NCBI GenBank assembly: GCA_958295745.1
Contig: OY282370.1
Location: 558,001 to 622,000, forward strand
Length of the DNA: 64,000 nucleotides
Source: an uncultured Acidimicrobiia bacterium
GTDB taxonomy: Bacteria > Actinomycetota > Acidimicrobiia > Spongiisociales > Spongiisociaceae
Direction: 5' to 3'
This document shows positions 1-8,382 of the stretch, piece by piece. Within the stretch, counting starts at the first letter, position 1, and each line of letters starts with the position of its first letter. The position numbers were made by a program, and so were the translations under genes. The notes below the pieces were generated by a model that was given only the letters and a program-made list of their open reading frames with translations, was not told where the DNA came from and made no database searches.

Positions 1-376
1 CTGGAGCCTGGATGTAGCGGCGGATCAGCCACATCCAGGGCCAATCGAGACCGTCGTCGAGCGTCGAGACCACATGACGGGTGAGGGCGCCCCGCTCCCA
101 GGCCTCAACCGACGCCGCCGTCTCGGGCACGGCCAGCAACACCTCGCGCACGAGCCGCCCCGGAGAGGGAAACTCGACGTTGGCGCACACCCCGTCGCTC
201 GGGGTGCGCTCCCCTATCTCAGAAGCGATGCGCTGGGCGAGCCACCGCTCGATGCCCCGCGTGGGCACGGCCACCAGCTCCCCGGCGAACGGATCGGCGG
301 GCGGCGCCGCCAGATGACCGCACAGCTCCCCCACCAGCTCGTCGGGGTGCGACCGGACGTGAATCAGCAGCGCCAC
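1..376 (-). CDS. recC: RecC-like exodeoxyribonuclease V gamma subunit, N-terminal part (runs off left edge)
   Basis: Reading the minus strand from a GTG at 376 gives about 125 uninterrupted residues to the edge of the window. They begin MALLIHVRSHPDELV and contain VPTRGIERWLAQRIA, which matches the RecC N-terminal helicase-like signature (a VP.RG.ERWL.Q motif in actinobacterial RecC). Later residues WPWMWLIRRYI also fit. RecC is the Chi-recognising, inactive-helicase subunit of RecBCD, which repairs double-strand breaks and degrades foreign linear DNA. The longest plus-strand frame over the same bases is proline/arginine-rich and looks like a shadow. The gene is divergent from the defence island to its right. 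The start is chosen because the N-terminal homology begins there; no strong ribosome binding site is visible. Confidence 0.72.
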   Translation of the reverse strand, partial: MALLIHVRSHPDELVGELCGHLAAPPADPFAGELVAVPTRGIERWLAQRIASEIGERTPSDGVCANVEFPSPGRLVREVLLAVPETAASVEAWERGALTRHVVSTLDDGLDWPWMWLIRRYIQAP

Positions 377-695
377 GCCGCCCCGCCCCGGACACCTGGG
401 TTCCCGATGCCTATGACCTCCATACCCACCAAGGTATCACCCCCCACCGACACAACCCACCCCACCCACCGCGACCTGGAACTCAAGCCTTGCCCGGCGC
501 AGGTCGTGTGGATCTTCCAGTGCCTCCACGCCGACCGGCGGTTCAGACCCGTTCATTGCTCATAACCCCTGCTTATGCCGCCCGCGAGACGGGCTGTCGT
601 TTACCCCGGCGTCGGCACGCCTTCGTTCTGTCACTACCCTCTTGTACTCTTGTGCTCATGATATTCTGACATCCGAGGGGAGTGGAAAGTCCGAG
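377..695. other. Divergent intergenic region, no gene seen
   Basis: This 319-base stretch separates the divergent recC and methyltransferase starts. It includes a pyrimidine-rich block at about 437-470 (many CCCACC units). I see no convincing gene, tRNA or well-spaced sigma70 promoter. Base composition falls toward the methyltransferase side, marking the left border of the AT-richer accessory DNA. Confidence 0.5.
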
Positions 696-3485
696 ATGCC
701 CGGATCAACGACAGAAGAACAGATGCGCCACCTGCTCGACGGGGCCGACTTCTATGGGCTGTTCCTCGGGTTGGGTTGGGACAACCCCCCGGACACCGGC
801 CCTGTACAGATCGTCAACACCGGGCTGACAGCCCGCCCGGTGGCTACGAAGAAGGGTGTGGCGGTGTGGCTGGTGGTCTGGGACGCGCCTCCGCACGGTC
901 TAGAGAAGCGGCGGGTATCCCTCGCCCTGCGTAAATACTCCCCGATGGGACGCCTCGTGCTGTTCGACACCCCGGAGGAGGTGCTGTTCTTATGGCCGGA
1001 GCGTACCCAATCAGGCTGGGACCGTCTTGTTGAACATGTGTACCCGAAGGGGAGCGGCGGTGGGAACGCTGTATTGCAACGGCTCGAACGGGTGCGATTC
1101 ACTCTGGCTGACCAGGCGACACTCACAACGCTCAACGTTCTGGATCGGATGCGGCTTTCGTTCAATGTAGAGAAGGTAACTAGATCCTTCTACAGGGAAT
1201 TTCAATCTCACCACAAGGATCTTGTAGAACATATTGAGGGCATTTCGGATGAAAAGGACCGTGATTGGTACGCTTCTGTTCTGCTAAATCGGCTAATGTT
1301 CATCTATTTTATCCAACGCAAAAGATTTTTGGACGGCGACCAGAGCTACCTCCGCAACCAGCTAACTAAGGTTCGCGAATTATTTGGAACCGATCAGCCG
1401 TTTACTTTCTTCCGTGAGTTCTTGCTCCCTTTGTTTCACCAGGGTCTCGGCCACCCGAACCCGCAGTATGACAACTCCACAATAGAATGCCTCGTCGGTA
1501 GTCTACCATATGTGAACGGTGGCATATTCGAGACTCATCAACTTGAAGATGAATACGATATCTACATTGAAGATAAGGCATTTGAGCGTCTCTTCAAGTT
1601 CTTTGACAAGTGGCGATGGCATCTGGACGAGAATCCTACCGGTGCCTCTAATGAGATCAGTCCTCACATTCTCGGGTTTATCTTTGAGCAATCTATTAAC
1701 CAGAAAGAAATAGGAGCTTACTATACCAAACCCGATGTGACTAGGTATATGGTAACATCTTCGATCATACCAGCTATCATAGATAGACTTGTCGCTGCTG
1801 GACTTGAAGATCCGTGTATCCTACTAGCAAGCTCCGGCGCTGACTACATTCATAAAAGTCTTGGCTACGGAGTTCATAAGTCCCTTCCACAAGGGGAGTT
1901 GAATCCAGCAGAAAAGCCTGACTGTTCTCTAGATATCGCCCTGCCTGGGGAACGGTGGTGCGACGTACTATACCGTCGACAATGGTACGACAATCTGGTT
2001 GAAAGGTTGTCGGACAAAGAGATAGAATGGACTATTGATGATTTGGTTACATATAATCTAGATCTAACAACTTTGATGGATGATTATCTGTCGTTACTCA
2101 GTAGCAAAAAGGAAATAGAGACAGCCTTCGAAGTGCTTCGGTCTTTAAATATTTGTGACCCAACAGTAGGATCTGGAGCATTCCTGTTGGCAGCCGTAGA
2201 GTTACTCGATCCTATGTACACCGCCGTAATAGAAACAGCCCGTTACTTTAACAGAGCCTCGGATAATAAGGAAAACGAAATTACTTTCCTGGCTGAAGCC
2301 TCTGTATATACTAGTGAACGGTACTGGATGCTAAAAACAGCCTGCCTCAATAACTTATATGGTGTTGATCTAATAGCCGAAGCTGCTGAGATCACCAAGT
2401 TGAGATTATTTCTGAAACTCGTAGCGCAACTAGACAATATATCGCAGGTAGAGCCATTACCTGATTTGGACTTCAATATCAGAGTTGGTAATTTGCTGGT
2501 CGGATTAGCTGATTCCGAAGATGCCGTCCAACGGTTTGGGGATCGTTTACCACTTTCCGACTTAGACTTAGCTCGCCACGCTGCGGAGATGGCAGCAGAC
2601 GCTTATAAAGATTTTATAAAGGCTCAGTCTACTGACATAGAAAACGGACCGACTCTCTCAACTAAACGTAAACAGCAATTAGAAACGAAGGTCTGTATGG
2701 CGACTCACATAGCTGACTCAGCACTGCACCAGATGCGTAATGAACAGCCTTCTCTAAGTAATTGGCGCAGTACCCATCAACCTTTCCATTGGTTCACTGA
2801 GTTTCCTGCTGTCTGGCAACAGAAGGGATTTGATGTGATCATTGGAAACCCCCCATACATCAATACCAAAGGAAAACGCAAGACCGAAATCAATTACAGC
2901 TGGTATGGGTACTCTACCCAGTATTGTCCCGATATCTACGCGGTTTGTACAGAAAGAGCATCAAGCCTCCTGAACGACCAAGGGCGGTTAGCAATGATCG
3001 TTATGCACTCTTTGTGTTTCAACGATAAATTTAGCACATTGCGCGATTTCTTAATTAAACAATTTCCATCACTGTGGATCTCCTCTTATGCAAATATTCC
3101 TGATGGCTTATTCTCAGGTAGTGCCTCAGTTCGTAATTCGATTATTATTGGTAGCAGAAGAGGAAAAACAGGCCTATTAACAACACGTTGTCGCCGCTGG
3201 ACAGCAATTAGTAGAGAAACTATGTTCAACGGAGTGAAATATATCCATCCTCACAATGCATTATTACATTTACATGGAAAACCAAAATGGCCATTTGTAG
3301 ATGACCTAAATATATCTGATGCATTTTGCAATTTGATTAACAAAAATACGCCCTTGTCCGCAAATCTTGCGCCAAATAAACGCTACATCAACGGACCAGC
3401 TTTGTATTATAAAGATGTTGCTCGATACGTTCTTGGTGTCGCCAACACCCCCCCCCCCGCATTAATAATGACGGAGAAATTATAA
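696..3485 (+). CDS. Type II/IIG-like N6-adenine DNA methyltransferase, prematurely ended at a poly-C tract
   Basis: The protein has the amino-methyltransferase motif order of Eco57I/PglX-type enzymes: an AYYTKPDVTRYM segment, SAM-binding motif I DPTVGSGAF (Asp at about residue 488) and catalytic NPPY (about residue 718). It should methylate adenine N6 in host DNA as the modification half of a defence system. I start it at ATG 696, which has GGAAAG seven bases upstream; the frame is open from 642. The frame ends 27 bases after a run of eleven C residues, giving a nonsense tail ALIMTEKL. The natural C-terminus continues in another frame to 3895. The gene is clearly AT-richer than the flanking chromosome, so it was probably acquired. 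The PLD-helicase gene follows and is likely cotranscribed. Confidence 0.85.
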   Translation: MPGSTTEEQMRHLLDGADFYGLFLGLGWDNPPDTGPVQIVNTGLTARPVATKKGVAVWLVVWDAPPHGLEKRRVSLALRKYSPMGRLVLFDTPEEVLFLWPERTQSGWDRLVEHVYPKGSGGGNAVLQRLERVRFTLADQATLTTLNVLDRMRLSFNVEKVTRSFYREFQSHHKDLVEHIEGISDEKDRDWYASVLLNRLMFIYFIQRKRFLDGDQSYLRNQLTKVRELFGTDQPFTFFREFLLPLFHQGLGHPNPQYDNSTIECLVGSLPYVNGGIFETHQLEDEYDIYIEDKAFERLFKFFDKWRWHLDENPTGASNEISPHILGFIFEQSINQKEIGAYYTKPDVTRYMVTSSIIPAIIDRLVAAGLEDPCILLASSGADYIHKSLGYGVHKSLPQGELNPAEKPDCSLDIALPGERWCDVLYRRQWYDNLVERLSDKEIEWTIDDLVTYNLDLTTLMDDYLSLLSSKKEIETAFEVLRSLNICDPTVGSGAFLLAAVELLDPMYTAVIETARYFNRASDNKENEITFLAEASVYTSERYWMLKTACLNNLYGVDLIAEAAEITKLRLFLKLVAQLDNISQVEPLPDLDFNIRVGNLLVGLADSEDAVQRFGDRLPLSDLDLARHAAEMAADAYKDFIKAQSTDIENGPTLSTKRKQQLETKVCMATHIADSALHQMRNEQPSLSNWRSTHQPFHWFTEFPAVWQQKGFDVIIGNPPYINTKGKRKTEINYSWYGYSTQYCPDIYAVCTERASSLLNDQGRLAMIVMHSLCFNDKFSTLRDFLIKQFPSLWISSYANIPDGLFSGSASVRNSIIIGSRRGKTGLLTTRCRRWTAISRETMFNGVKYIHPHNALLHLHGKPKWPFVDDLNISDAFCNLINKNTPLSANLAPNKRYINGPALYYKDVARYVLGVANTPPPALIMTEKL
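3448..3458 (+). repeat. Homopolymer C11 tract in the methyltransferase gene
   Basis: Eleven consecutive C residues follow GCCAACA. With 11 Cs the frame stops at 3485. With 12 or 9 Cs the upstream frame would read through NTPPPRINND or NTPPRINND into the 3461-3895 frame. Long homopolymers inside methyltransferase genes are classic slipped-strand phase-variation sites. A sequencing or assembly miscount gives the same picture. Confidence 0.9.
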
Positions 3486-3895
3486 GTTTCGCGTATGAAA
3501 GAACACTTTTCTTTAGCACGACAGAACACAGAGATCTAGCACAATTAATATTGTCGGGCCTTTGGGGTTATATATGGTGGTTAATTTATGGTGATGAATT
3601 CTCTGTTATTAAAAGAGTAGTAATCTCATTTCCAGCCGGAATAACTGATCTAGAGATTTCACCCCAAGCTCCTAAATTATTTGATCTAGCAACTGCACTC
3701 CAAAAGGAGTTGCCAAAACACCTCAAATGGAAGGCCAATGCTGGACTGAAAGTCGGACGATATGACTTACGTGAATGTCGCCATATAACTGATGAGGCAG
3801 ATTGGCTACTCGCCGAGGCATGGGGACTAACTGAAGAACAGTTCTACGCTGCCGGTAATCTGAGAGACCGGATGACGTTTGGACGGAAGGACTAG
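3449..3895 (+). pseudogene. Out-of-frame C-terminal part of the methyltransferase
   Basis: This frame is open from the poly-C tract to a TAG at 3893-3895. It encodes RINNDGEIISFAYERTLFFS and then a segment including GLWGYIWWLIYGDEF and EADWLLAEAWGLTEEQF. Type IIG/PglX-like methyltransferases end in this kind of target-recognition and C-terminal helical region. A TTG at 3551 could in principle start a separate 114-residue protein. However, there is no good ribosome binding site, and the reading sense begins immediately after the C run, so this is best read as the continuation of the 696 gene. It becomes part of a roughly 1,065-residue enzyme when the tract has 12 or 9 Cs. Confidence 0.8.
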
Positions 3896-3901
3896 TAATC
3901 T

Positions 3902-6900
3902 ATGCCGAGAATTCTCGATAACATGTCTGCCTGGCTGGGGGAGGCCCTGAAGAGATCGCTTCGTGAGAACACCTTCTCTTTCGACGCAGCGGTCGGTTAC
4001 TTCAACTTGAGGGGTTGGGGGCTTATAGCCAATCAGGTGGACACCCTGCCCGGCAGAGATGGCAGTCCGAAGGTTCGCCTGCTAGTGGGGATGACAGAGC
4101 ACCCTCACGACGAGATGCGCCGCCTGCAGCGTCTCCGTGCACTCCCCACGATGGACCCAGAGACCGCCTCTAAGAACTCGGAGAAGGCATTTGCAGAGAT
4201 GCGCAACCAGTTGGAAGTCGGCCTGCCCACCGAAGCCAACGAGAAGACGCTGCAGCAGTTGCGCTCCCAGATCGATTCCGGCGAGGTAGAGGTGCGCCTG
4301 TTCTTGGCCCACCGTCTCCATGCCAAGCTGTTCCTCTGCCACAAGAGCAGTGTTGACAACCCGCGCACCGGCTATGTCGGTTCGTCGAACCTCACCCGGG
4401 CTGGGCTGTCCGAACAGGGTGAGCTGAACGTCGATGTGACCGACCACGATTCCACCGCGAAGCTCGCCGCGTGGTTCGACGAGATGTGGACCCATCATCT
4501 CACGCTGCCAGCGAACATCGAATTGGTAGAGCTACTCGATAAATCATGGGCCTCGAAACACGCTTTGCATCCCTACCTGGTGTACCTGAAGATGGCCTGG
4601 CATCTGTCAAAGGAGGCCCGGGATGGCCTCATAGAGTACGGACTACCCCTGTCCATGTCGAACAAGTTGCTCGATTTTCAGACCGCCGCGGTGAACATCG
4701 CCGCCCGGATAGTCCACCAGCGCGGCGGGGTCATCGTCGGAGATGTGGTCGGCTTAGGCAAGACTCTGATCGCCACCGCCATCGCCCGTCTGCTCCAAGA
4801 GGAGCACGGTACCGACACGCTCATCATATGCCCGAAGAACCTGGTAACCATGTGGGAACAACACATGGATGAGTACGACATCCGGGGTCGGGTGGTGCCG
4901 CTTTCGATGGTACCCCGTGGAGCATTGACAGAGCTGCGGCGATACCGGCTGATCGTGGTGGATGAATCCCACAATCTCCGCAATCGGAAGAGCAAAAGCT
5001 GGCAGGCCCTGCGGACCTACATCGCCGACAACGACTCGAAGGTGGTGCTGCTGTCGGCCACCCCGTACAACAAGGACGTGTCCGACATCGATGCCCAGAT
5101 GAGCCTTTTCATAGGCGACGATATAGATCTCGGCATCCGCCCAGAACGGGCTATCGCCGCAATGGGAGAAGCTGAGTTCGCGCTGAAATGTGAAGGCCGT
5201 ATGTCCACCATCGCCGCCTTCCGAAGAGGCGAACACCGGGATGATTGGCAGGAGCTGCTGTCGCAGTTCATGGTTCGCCGCACCCGCCGCTTCATCCAGG
5301 ACAACTACGCCATCAAGGACAGCCAAGGCCGTCAGTATCTGCTGTTCGAGAACGGCGGCAAGTTCTACTTCCCGGAACGGATCGCGAATCCGGTCGAGCG
5401 GGACTTTTCGCGCGATGACCCGGCCCGCGAGATGATCGCCCAGTCCACCCTCGACTCGGTGGCCGCCCTGCGCCTTCCTCGGTACAGGATCGGAGAACAC
5501 CTAACAGATGACACCGCTCTCAACGAAGAAGAACAAGAACTGCTGGACGACCTCAACAGGTCGGCCCGCGGCAACCTAATGGGGTTCACAAGGGTGATGC
5601 TCTTCAAGCGGCTGTCCTCTTCGGGACCTGCGTTCCTCGCCACCCTCAGACGACACGCCCTGCGAAACCTGATAGCCACCTACGCGATAGACAACGGGCT
5701 GCCCGTCCCGATCGGATCGGTGGACAAGTCACTGTGGTACACCGAAACCGACCAGGACACCGGCGACCTGTTCGAGGAAGGCGGACTAGAAGATGGCGGC
5801 CCTCTGGATAATTCCGTCCCGGCGGCGGCTTACCACGAACTGCGCCAAGCCGGTCGCCGCAACGTGCGCTGGCTGAGATCGGAGCTGCTCAAACCCCAGT
5901 TCTCCGACGACCTCGGCCACGACACCGCCGTCATCCGCGACCTTCTCGACCGGTTCGGACAGTGGAATCCTGACAAGGACGGCAAACTCGACCAGCTCGC
6001 AGACATCATCACCAAACATTCCCCCGAGAAGATCATCGTGTTCACCGAATACGCCGACACCGCCTTCTACATCGCCGCGGAACTCAGTCGCCGCGGTGTG
6101 GACGGTGTGGAAGCGGTCACCGGGTCATCGGACGACCCGCTAGCGCTGGCCTGTCGCTTCTCGCCCGTCTCCAACAACTTTGCCCCGCCGGATCGAAAAC
6201 TGATGGTGCTGGTATCGACCGACGTGCTATCGGAGGGCCAGAACCTCCAAGACGCCCACATCGTGGTCAACTACGACCTGCCGTGGGCCATCGTCAAACT
6301 CGTCCAGCGGGCCGGAAGGGTGGACCGGATCGGCCAGCAATCCGAACAGGTGCGCATCTACTCACTGCTCCCGGCAGGAAAGATCGAGGAGGAGATAGAT
6401 CTGAGGGGCCGCATCAGAGAAAGGCTCAGGGACAACGCGCAGCTGCTCGGCTCCGACGAGAAGTTCTTCGGCGACCCGAGCGAACAGGCCATGATCGCCG
6501 GCTTGTTCGACGAACACTCCGAATACCAGCTGGCGGACGACGGCGGAGACGTAGACCCCGTGTCGATGGCGTATGAAATATGGCGTTCGGCGGCCGCCGA
6601 CCATCCCGATCTCGCGGCCCAGGTGGAAAACCTGCCCGACGTTGTCTACTCCACTCTGGACAACAAGGCCGACAACCGGCCGTCCGCCGGGGTGCTGGTC
6701 CACTCCAAGACGGTTACGGGATCCGACGCGTTCGCGTTCGTCTCCGCCGCCGGGCGAGGGGAACGGATCACCCCCCAGAGAGCCCTGACAATGGCGGCAT
6801 GTGAACCGGATGAAGCCCCCGCCACCCGTCTGCCCGAACACCACGATCTGGTGGCGGCGGCCTTCGCGGGCCCGCTCACCGCCCCTCCCGAACGCCCAGG

Positions 6901-7243
6901 CGAGACTCCGACCGGCGTCCGAGGGCGGGTCTGGAACCGGCTGGAACCCCGCAGGGATTCCTTAACAGACAACCTGCTGTTCAGCCGAGATGACCTGGAA
7001 GCCGCCTTGAACGACCTAGCGTCATACTCGTTGATGCAGCCAGCCACCGAGAGGCTCGCAAAGGCTTTGAGCCAACGGAGCAACGAAGACTTGGCCGCCC
7101 TGCTGGTCAACCTCCACCAAGACGGACGGCTATGCGAGTACCCCGACACCTCCGACCGAGAAGGCCGACCCGAACCAAGGGTCATCTGCTCGATGGGATT
7201 CACCACAGCCCCACCTAACACGCCCACCTCTGTTCAGGAATAG
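3902..7243 (+). CDS. PLD-family nuclease fused to SNF2-type helicase
   Basis: The N-terminal domain carries one phospholipase-D-type HxK motif (LHAKLFL, about residues 138-145) followed by GSSNLTRAG, as in PLD nucleases of restriction systems. A superfamily 2 SNF2/RapA-like helicase follows: Walker A GDVVGLGKT (about 280), DESHNLRN (about 352), LLSATPYN (about 384) and the C-terminal lobe QRAGRVDRIGQQ (about 803). The start lies six bases after the methyltransferase stop, which implies translational coupling. The protein probably translocates along DNA and cuts with its PLD domain when DNA lacks the partner's methylation. The arrangement resembles the split parts of DISARM (DrmD helicase, DrmC PLD, DrmMI methylase) or Hma, but no DrmA/DrmB genes are present. 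The exact system type is unassigned. GC is higher than in the methyltransferase gene. Confidence 0.85.
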   Translation: MPRILDNMSAWLGEALKRSLRENTFSFDAAVGYFNLRGWGLIANQVDTLPGRDGSPKVRLLVGMTEHPHDEMRRLQRLRALPTMDPETASKNSEKAFAEMRNQLEVGLPTEANEKTLQQLRSQIDSGEVEVRLFLAHRLHAKLFLCHKSSVDNPRTGYVGSSNLTRAGLSEQGELNVDVTDHDSTAKLAAWFDEMWTHHLTLPANIELVELLDKSWASKHALHPYLVYLKMAWHLSKEARDGLIEYGLPLSMSNKLLDFQTAAVNIAARIVHQRGGVIVGDVVGLGKTLIATAIARLLQEEHGTDTLIICPKNLVTMWEQHMDEYDIRGRVVPLSMVPRGALTELRRYRLIVVDESHNLRNRKSKSWQALRTYIADNDSKVVLLSATPYNKDVSDIDAQMSLFIGDDIDLGIRPERAIAAMGEAEFALKCEGRMSTIAAFRRGEHRDDWQELLSQFMVRRTRRFIQDNYAIKDSQGRQYLLFENGGKFYFPERIANPVERDFSRDDPAREMIAQSTLDSVAALRLPRYRIGEHLTDDTALNEEEQELLDDLNRSARGNLMGFTRVMLFKRLSSSGPAFLATLRRHALRNLIATYAIDNGLPVPIGSVDKSLWYTETDQDTGDLFEEGGLEDGGPLDNSVPAAAYHELRQAGRRNVRWLRSELLKPQFSDDLGHDTAVIRDLLDRFGQWNPDKDGKLDQLADIITKHSPEKIIVFTEYADTAFYIAAELSRRGVDGVEAVTGSSDDPLALACRFSPVSNNFAPPDRKLMVLVSTDVLSEGQNLQDAHIVVNYDLPWAIVKLVQRAGRVDRIGQQSEQVRIYSLLPAGKIEEEIDLRGRIRERLRDNAQLLGSDEKFFGDPSEQAMIAGLFDEHSEYQLADDGGDVDPVSMAYEIWRSAAADHPDLAAQVENLPDVVYSTLDNKADNRPSAGVLVHSKTVTGSDAFAFVSAAGRGERITPQRALTMAACEPDEAPATRLPEHHDLVAAAFAGPLTAPPERPGETPTGVRGRVWNRLEPRRDSLTDNLLFSRDDLEAALNDLASYSLMQPATERLAKALSQRSNEDLAALLVNLHQDGRLCEYPDTSDREGRPEPRVICSMGFTTAPPNTPTSVQE

Positions 7244-7256
7244 AGCCGGGAGTATC

Positions 7257-7411
7257 TCAGCCAGTTCGGCCCTCAAGTGGTTGGCCGGTCAGGAGGTCGT
7301 AACCCGCCACCTCGGTTCTCCAAGGTCTTCACCATCTCGAGACCCTCGAGTCAGCAACTGCGTCGCCGAACCGTCGGGCGGTAAGGATGCGACCGCACAA
7401 CCAACCCTCGT
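7257..7411 (-). pseudogene. Frameshifted remnant of an MNT-HEPN gene 3' end
   Basis: The minus strand encodes fragments that match the C-terminus of the intact protein at 8383-9330 but lie in different frames. TRVGCAVA corresponds to TRAGCAVA, LEMVKTLENR to LDMVEALENR, and VAGYDLLTGQPLEG to VAGYDLLTGQPLAG. At DNA level 7277-7411 aligns along its whole length with 8397-8531 at roughly 70 percent identity by eye. The remnant lies just upstream of the AT-rich HEPN gene and downstream of the helicase. It shows that a second MNT-HEPN copy once stood here and was mostly lost or replaced. Confidence 0.8.
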
Positions 7412-7482
7412 AATGCTAGGGAAACACCGGTTCACCCGGAGATAACAATATTCGCTACCTTTAGCTTTATCAAGCACTTTGA

Positions 7483-8271
7483 TTAGAAAAAAGGCTGGTG
7501 ATCAGGAAAATCTACCCTACCTAGAGCCTGCCTACTGAGATGTTCCCCGAGTTCCGTGGCTTCTGCTCTGCGCCGACTAACAATCTTGCCTGCTTGTTCC
7601 CGTGTGATCCACGGTTTAGTAAAATCATTCTCCCATTGTCTAACTGATGGTACTGATGAATTTACTTTGCAGAGAAAGTCATGCCAACGGTGAAATATCT
7701 CATACAATTTATCAGCTGCGCTATGTAGGCTACCCATAGCCAAACCGAATTTTTGTCGATCTTTATCAAGATGAGCAACATATTTATTCGCATATGGTCT
7801 CACTTTATCAGACATTTTATCTAGTTCCTGTATATCCTGATAGACTATCTTCGGATCAAGATGGACTCCTTCATAGGAGATATTGTCAAAAGCTCTAAGA
7901 TACCGTTTATACATATCATAATGGTACTCTGTATTTATACTGTCTGGATACCTACTAATCCACCATTCACGAGTCAAAATATGGGCTTCGTCCTTTATAT
8001 TATTCAAAAGTAAATATAGAGACCTAGTCCGTTTATTTTTGTCACACATACTACGCACAACCATTGCCAAAGATCTTAGATAATTTTCGTTAACCCATTC
8101 GACAAAAAAGCTACTATCAAGCTGGGCAAAACCAACGATATCATTCCAACTTTCAAAGGCTCTACGCTTGAACCATATTCCACGAACTTGTTCAGCAATA
8201 TCACCTTGTATCCAATCACGCCAATAGGCTATCCTCACGGAGATATCTTTAGTTTCTCCTTTGTCGCTCAT
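7483..8271 (-). CDS. AbiU2-like HEPN-domain protein (tentative)
   Basis: This is a 262-residue, all-helical-looking soluble protein with markedly low GC. Residues 158-169 read RPYANKYVAHLD, like the basic-residue/His segment near the C-terminal helix of AbiU2-type HEPN proteins (toxin-like RNases or their relatives). The segment VVRSMCDKNKRTRSLYLLL (about 71-89) also resembles that group. I prefer ATG 8271 over 8310 because AAAGGA lies six bases upstream of it. The gene sits between a decayed and an intact copy of the MNT-HEPN 3' end, so it may be cargo inserted at this site. The HEPN assignment rests on short motifs only. Confidence 0.5.
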   Translation of the reverse strand: MSDKGETKDISVRIAYWRDWIQGDIAEQVRGIWFKRRAFESWNDIVGFAQLDSSFFVEWVNENYLRSLAMVVRSMCDKNKRTRSLYLLLNNIKDEAHILTREWWISRYPDSINTEYHYDMYKRYLRAFDNISYEGVHLDPKIVYQDIQELDKMSDKVRPYANKYVAHLDKDRQKFGLAMGSLHSAADKLYEIFHRWHDFLCKVNSSVPSVRQWENDFTKPWITREQAGKIVSRRRAEATELGEHLSRQALGRVDFPDHQPFF

Positions 8272-8382
8272 AACAATCCTTTTTCTTCCATTGATCTGAC
8301 AATATAGCAATGAAGTAGGTATAATAATACCATACTGGGAATATTAGTATCCTGAGTAGCACCAGGCGCGGTTACTTACCAC

